A stretch of 40,681 nucleotides of DNA from a bacterium. GTDB lineage: Bacteria; Pseudomonadota; Alphaproteobacteria; Rhodobacterales; Rhodobacteraceae. The notes below the pieces were generated by a model that had not been told where the DNA came from, did no database searches, and saw nothing but the letters and a program-made list of their open reading frames with translations. This document shows, in pieces, positions 36,811 to 40,681 of the stretch. The position numbers and the translations under genes are program-made. Where the stretch lies: NCBI GenBank assembly GCA_016124195.1, contig WGOE01000008.1:1-40681 (forward strand), in the 5' to 3' direction. Each line of letters opens with the position of its first letter. Within the stretch, counting starts at the first letter, position 1.

Positions 36811-37101
36811 GTCCGCAACAACGGGATTGAGCGTCCTCTGGCGGATCTGGCGCGGCCCCACGCTGCAATCCGCGCTGGGGCGGTCAGCCCGACCGACGGA
36901 ACGCGCCCCGGGAAGATCGTGATGTCTTCCTGAATGTGGTCATTCGGGGTCGGGTGGAGGCCGGAACCATCCCGAAATCTGACGCAGCGACATCGAGCTG
37001 ACCTTCACATGGTTGCCAATTCCTGCCTCCACCTGCACGCAGTTGCAGGGCCGGCACGGTTGATGCGATAGTGCCGCGCAAGACAATAGGCGGGGGATGG
37101 C

Positions 37102-37824
37102 ATGGCGCGAGTTGCGGTTGTGACGGGGGCAGCGGGCGGCCTGGGGCGTGCGATCAGCGCGCAGTTGATCGCGGATGGGCTGCATGTGGTGGGGCTGGAC
37201 ATCGACGCGGCGGGGCTGGCCAGCATGGCCGGGACAGGTTTTGCCGGCCTTGTCGTCGACCTGACCGACGCCGGGGCGATTGCAGAGGCCTTTGGCCGGA
37301 TCGGCAAGGATCATGGCGGGCTCGATGCCTTGGTCAACAACGCGGGCACCTGCTTCATGTCCGACTTCCCCAACATCCCGGCGTCAGAGCTGGAACGCCA
37401 GATGACGATCAACTTCTCGGGCGCCTTTCATTGCTGTCAGGCGGCGATCCCGCTGATGGCGGGGCGGCCGGGCGTGCGCAAGATCGTCAACATCAGTTCG
37501 AACGGCGCCTATAACTTCGATGTCTTCGACCCGCCGCATTACCGCGCGTCAAAGGCCGCGCTGGATACGCTGACCAAGGACCTTGCGCGCCGCTATGCGC
37601 GTGAGAAGATCGCCGTCAACTCGATCGCCCCCGCGATGACGCAAACACCCCTTTTCAACGTCCTGACCGAGGATGTCCTGGCGCGCGCCATCGCGGCCAT
37701 GCCGCACGGACATGCGATGCAACCGGCCGAGGTCGCGGCCTGGGTGGGCTTTCTCATCTCTGCCGCAGGCGACATCAGCAGCGGCAATGTCATCATCCTG
37801 AACCAGGGCCGCGACGTCAGGTGA
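37102..37824 (+). CDS. SDR-family NAD(P)-dependent oxidoreductase
   Basis: A 240-residue classical short-chain dehydrogenase. The dinucleotide motif TGAAGGLG is at residues 8-15, NNAG at 79-82, active-site Ser near 132 and the catalytic YxxxK as Tyr147 and Lys151. The acidic residue after the second strand (LDIDAAG, Asp33/35) favours NAD over NADP. The substrate is an unknown alcohol or ketone. A GGGGGA precedes the ATG by about four bases. It converges on the MBL gene with an eight-base tail overlap. Confidence 0.9.
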   Translation: MARVAVVTGAAGGLGRAISAQLIADGLHVVGLDIDAAGLASMAGTGFAGLVVDLTDAGAIAEAFGRIGKDHGGLDALVNNAGTCFMSDFPNIPASELERQMTINFSGAFHCCQAAIPLMAGRPGVRKIVNISSNGAYNFDVFDPPHYRASKAALDTLTKDLARRYAREKIAVNSIAPAMTQTPLFNVLTEDVLARAIAAMPHGHAMQPAEVAAWVGFLISAAGDISSGNVIILNQGRDVR

Positions 37825-38575
37825 ACCAGAGCGGCGTCTTCTTCAGGTCGGGCCATTGCTGCGGGCTGTGACCAAAGATCACCAAAGCCTCGCGCTCGGC
37901 CGCCAGCCGCATCAGCCGCGCGCCATGATGCACGGCAAGCGGCACATCCCACGAACCCTTGAAGCCCTCGTCGATCTCGGCCGCGCGGCTGATCGCATCC
38001 GAGGTCAAAAGGACCCAGCCCGTCTGCGGCAGGTGGACCATGAAGGCCAATTGCCCCGGGGCATGGCCCGGGCACAACAGAACCTCGAAACCCGGGGCCA
38101 GGGCGAAATCCCGAGTGACCAGACGGTAATCGCGGTCGGGCCACGCGATCGCCTGCCTGCCTGACCAATAAAGCGGGCGCGGCAGGGCGCGCTCGGCCGC
38201 CGCAATCAGGATCGGCACGCCGGGAAAACCGCCCATATCGCCGACATGGTCGATATGAGTATGGCTCTGGATCATCAGCGTGATGTCGGACTTGGCCAGC
38301 CCAAGCTTGGCCAACTGCCCCTGGGCGGTGTTCTCGGGCCCGATCCGCAAGACCCGGCCAAAGCTGCCAAGGCCGTCCTCCTCGGTCGCGGCCCGCGCAT
38401 CGGCCACGTATTTCGCCGGAAAGCCGGTGTCGATCAGCACCAGTTCACCGGCATCGGTCTGGATCGCAAAGCCGCAGATGCCGATGGTGCGCGGGCCGGA
38501 ATGGACCTCGAACAGCCCGTAATCCAGAACCGCCATGCGAAGGGGTTTCCCCTTGAGCGTCATCTGATCCATCAT
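37817..38575 (-). CDS. MBL-fold metallohydrolase (AHL-lactonase-like)
   Basis: A 252-residue metallo-beta-lactamase-fold protein. The zinc motif HTHIDH is at 105-110. Further ligands are expected at the His of LLCPGHAPGQLAF near 170, Asp in LTSDAI near 192 and His of VIFGHSP near 235. The layout resembles N-acyl-homoserine lactonases, but this group also includes other lactonases and hydrolases, so the substrate is open. AGGAGG lies just before the tandem ATGATG, so the second ATG at 38572 may be the one used. Its start is 32 bases from the divergent aminotransferase gene. No signal peptide is visible. Confidence 0.88.
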   Translation of the reverse strand: MMDQMTLKGKPLRMAVLDYGLFEVHSGPRTIGICGFAIQTDAGELVLIDTGFPAKYVADARAATEEDGLGSFGRVLRIGPENTAQGQLAKLGLAKSDITLMIQSHTHIDHVGDMGGFPGVPILIAAAERALPRPLYWSGRQAIAWPDRDYRLVTRDFALAPGFEVLLCPGHAPGQLAFMVHLPQTGWVLLTSDAISRAAEIDEGFKGSWDVPLAVHHGARLMRLAAEREALVIFGHSPQQWPDLKKTPLWFT

Positions 38576-38607
38576 GCCTCCTGAAGCTGATCAGGGGGCG
38601 CTGCTGC

Positions 38608-39735
38608 ATGAAAGTCAAGATCCACAGCCTGTTCGAATATCTGCTTGAAACCACCGACGCCGCGCCCGAGGCCATCGTGGGGTTTTCGCTGTCGGCCTCG
38701 CCCCGGCTCGGGGACTACCTGGCCGATCTGGACCCTGCCCAGTCGCTGGACTGGAACGGGCGCGATTTTCGCGGCCTGCCGGCGCTGCGCGACCATGTGC
38801 TGGCGCAGGCGGGGCTGGTCGGGATCTGCACGCCCGCCGATGTGCTGATCACGGCAGGGGCTGCCGAGGCGAATTACCTCGCCTTGATGCAGGTCTTGCA
38901 ACCGGGCGAGCGCATTGTCATCGAAGCGCCCGGCTGGCCGCAGGCAGAGGTGCTGGCCAGGGCGAAAGGCGCCGAGATTGTCAAGGTCATGCGGGCCGAG
39001 GCGCAGGGCTGGCGCCTGCCGTTGGACCGGCTGGCCGAGGCCGTGACGCCCGGCACCCGGATGATCTTTCTGACCAACCCGAACAACCCGACCGGCGATC
39101 TTCTGTCTGCGGCAGAGGTGGCCGAGGTCGTGGCCATCGCCGACCGCGTCGGCGCCTGGCTCTTGATCGACGAGGTCTATGCCGGGCTGGAATGGCAGGG
39201 CCCTCGCGCGCCCGCGGTGGCGGGCATTTACGCCCGGGGGATCACGACGGGGTCGGTCAGCAAGGCCCTGGGGCTGCAGGGGCTGCGCACCGGCTGGCTG
39301 ATCTGCCAGGAGGCGGGCATGATGCGCGACGCCCTGATCCTGCGCGAAAACTCCAGCGAGATCATGAACATCATCGGCGAGGTGATCGCCGAGGTGGCCC
39401 TGCGCCCGGCGCGTTACGCCGAAGCCCTGGCCCGCGCCCGGGCCGAGGGGGCGGCAAACCTCGACCAGATGAACGCCTGGGTCGCAGCACAAGAGCGGCT
39501 GACCTGGGTGCCGCCAAAGGCGGGGCTGATCGGGCTCGGGCGTCTTGCGCCCGGCATCGACAGCGCGGCCCTTGCCCGCTTTCTGCTGGCCCCGCCCTAT
39601 CGCACTTTCCTCATGCCGGGGCAGGCCTATGATCTGCCGGGCCATATCCGGCTTGGCGTCGGCGGCGGCGCCGCCGTGCGGCTGGAAGACGGCCTCGACA
39701 GGCTGGGTCAGGCCTTGCGGGATTGGCGTTTCTGA
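38608..39735 (+). CDS. Class I/II PLP-dependent aminotransferase
   Basis: A 375-residue fold-type I PLP enzyme. NPNNPTG at 157-163, DEVY at 188-191 (Asp to the pyridine nitrogen, Tyr to O3'), Schiff-base Lys219 in TTGSVSKALGLQGLRTGW and phosphate-binding Arg near 227 are all in place. It is somewhat shorter than average. The substrate is unknown. The start ATG follows divergent MBL start by 32 bases, so both genes share a very short promoter region. The company of an SDR and an MBL hydrolase suggests amino-acid or amine catabolism, which is only inference. Confidence 0.9.
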   Translation: MKVKIHSLFEYLLETTDAAPEAIVGFSLSASPRLGDYLADLDPAQSLDWNGRDFRGLPALRDHVLAQAGLVGICTPADVLITAGAAEANYLALMQVLQPGERIVIEAPGWPQAEVLARAKGAEIVKVMRAEAQGWRLPLDRLAEAVTPGTRMIFLTNPNNPTGDLLSAAEVAEVVAIADRVGAWLLIDEVYAGLEWQGPRAPAVAGIYARGITTGSVSKALGLQGLRTGWLICQEAGMMRDALILRENSSEIMNIIGEVIAEVALRPARYAEALARARAEGAANLDQMNAWVAAQERLTWVPPKAGLIGLGRLAPGIDSAALARFLLAPPYRTFLMPGQAYDLPGHIRLGVGGGAAVRLEDGLDRLGQALRDWRF

Positions 39736-39913
39736 TCGGGCGGGCACGCCAAGGCCCTTCGCAACGGCCCCTTCGGTGCAGCCACTTTCCGGGATCACCT
39801 TGTCACGGCGTGCGCGTCTGGACGCTTGACCTTGCGGGTCTGCTCGGGCGTAGATAGGCGATCACGCCTCGGGCATGTTTTGCGCCCGGCCCCGCATCAG
39901 ACGGAGGACCAAA

Positions 39914-40306
39914 TTGACGCCCGAATATGAGTCTTGCCCGGCGATGTTCCGCAATCACCCCATCGGATTCATCCTGTCGGTTCTGCTTATCCCGGTCGGG
40001 GTCGGGCTTGTCATTTTGATCTATTGGTATTTCAAGACCCGCTCGCTGCGGCTGACGCTTGCGGGCAATGCCGTTCACATCGAGCGCGGGTTTCTGAGCA
40101 AGGAGCGCATCGACATGGACGCCCGCAAGATCCGCACGGTCGTTGTACAACAGACCTTCTGGCAGCGGATATTCAACGTCGGAACGGTCGAGATCTTTAC
40201 CGGCGGCGATGATGCGGAATGTATCCTGCCGGGCATGCCGAACCCCGACCAGATCCGCACCTTCGTGCAGACAAGGGCTCTCGGCCCGGATCGGGCCGAG
40301 AGGTAG
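39914..40306 (+). CDS. PH-domain (YdbS/YdbT-type bPH2) membrane protein
   Basis: A 130-residue protein. A hydrophobic hairpin (HPIGFILSVLLIPVGVGLVILIYWYF, about residues 14-39) is followed by a bacterial PH-like domain with RLTLAGNAVHIERGFLSKERIDMDARKIRTVVVQQTFWQRIFNVGTVEIFTGG. The TTG start at 39914 is proposed because GGAGG at 39903-39907 stands six bases upstream; the first ATG, at 39941-39944, has no comparable site and would remove few residues. Its function is unknown. It stands alone, with 178 bases before it and a convergent gene after it. Confidence 0.78.
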   Translation: MTPEYESCPAMFRNHPIGFILSVLLIPVGVGLVILIYWYFKTRSLRLTLAGNAVHIERGFLSKERIDMDARKIRTVVVQQTFWQRIFNVGTVEIFTGGDDAECILPGMPNPDQIRTFVQTRALGPDRAER

Positions 40307-40315
40307 ACCGGCAGA

Positions 40316-40681
40316 TCAGGCACCGAAATAGGTGCGCGCCAGAACGGCCATGATTTCGGCATAGCCGCGCACCATTTCCAGGGGCACGCCGGTTCCGGTC
40401 AGCTTGCCGTCGACCTGCACATGTTCATAAACCCCGGCGTCGGTGGCCCTGCCGCTGTTCTTCAGCTTGATCACGCCGGTGATGCCATCGACGGTGGCAA
40501 AGGGGTCGGCGGCGGCAAAGGGGTCGCCGCCACCCGCGCCGGGCAGCACGAGGTTCACGTCATATTCCTGCTGCCAGTCGCTGCCGGCTGCGGCATCGAC
40601 CAGGGGCATGTTGCCCTCGACCTTGAAGGCCTTGTCGCCGCATTTCACATCGAGCTTCATCTGCCAGGCATTGTTGGCATA
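40316..40681 (-). CDS. Unknown protein, 5' end outside the window
   Basis: The frame is open to the window edge, so the start is not seen; the Met at 40660 is probably internal (NNAWQMKLDVKCGDKAFKVEG). The visible 121 residues are polar with an alternating pattern, including GSDWQQEYDVNLVLPG, a Gly/Ala/Asp-rich loop GAGGGDPFAAADPFA, and VIKLKNSGRATDAGVYEHVQVDGKLTG. The last helix is EMVRGYAEIMAVLARTYFGA. I recognise no family. A mainly beta fold is suggested. It converges on the PH-domain gene, nine bases away. Confidence 0.6.
   Translation of the reverse strand, partial: YANNAWQMKLDVKCGDKAFKVEGNMPLVDAAAGSDWQQEYDVNLVLPGAGGGDPFAAADPFATVDGITGVIKLKNSGRATDAGVYEHVQVDGKLTGTGVPLEMVRGYAEIMAVLARTYFGA

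Noticed and set aside
37060-37088. TTGATG and GACAAT as promoter hexamers for the SDR gene
   Set aside because: The start point would fall on the ribosome site, only about eight bases before the ATG, so this spacing is implausible.

Overview
The window is GC-rich DNA (wobble positions almost all G or C) from an alphaproteobacterium, most likely a Rhodobacteraceae member (Paracoccus/Rhodobacter-like). The signs are the glycerol ABC importer set glpSTPQV with a DUF2160 gene, a YtcJ amidohydrolase with an XapX partner, MoxR/DUF2201 genes and IS5-family transposase remnants of the type common in that family. The lineage is inferred from gene style, not from a marker gene. I saw no rRNA, tRNA or CRISPR array.

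Layout. (1) 116-7851: a catabolic cluster on the + strand, with a broken isochorismatase-like gene, XapX protein, YtcJ-type amidohydrolase, DoxX and YoaK/DUF1275 membrane proteins, a porin, and a winged-helix/STAND ATPase regulator. (2) 7891-11641: an MFS transporter facing away from an AraC regulator, followed by a secreted alpha/beta-hydrolase gene interrupted by an amber codon. (3) 12275-15380: three overlapping genes, namely an unrecognised Met-rich protein, a MoxR-type AAA+ ATPase and a DUF2201/VWA protein whose metallopeptidase motif reads HHxxH instead of HExxH. (4) 15619-17301: an SRPBCC/ArsR pair behind a promoter with two matching palindromes, and a secreted coiled protein. (5) 17398-19406: decayed DNA with a dead sugar-ABC ATPase and an IS5 transposase N-terminal remnant. 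(6) 19407-30703: the glycerol regulon, with glpR divergent from glpD-glpS-glpT-glpP-glpQ-DUF2160-glpV-glpK and a TPR gene. The importer brings glycerol in, GlpK phosphorylates it, GlpD oxidises glycerol-3-phosphate, and GlpR probably represses. (7) 30670-36461: an unassigned protein, an ADP-forming acyl-CoA synthetase pseudogene with three in-frame stops, an old-yellow-enzyme-type Fe-S flavoprotein, an EutQ-like cupin and a divergent XRE-cupin regulator with a perfect operator-like palindrome between them. (8) 36462-40681: a terminator, a second IS5 remnant, an SDR, an MBL-fold hydrolase, an aminotransferase, a PH-domain membrane protein and the edge of an unknown gene.

The main theme is gene decay around an intact glycerol regulon. 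At least four enzyme or transport genes are broken by stops, frameshifts or truncation, and two different pieces of IS5-family transposase lie about 18 kb apart on the same strand. The best candidate for something undescribed is the three-gene MoxR/VWA module at 12275-15380.
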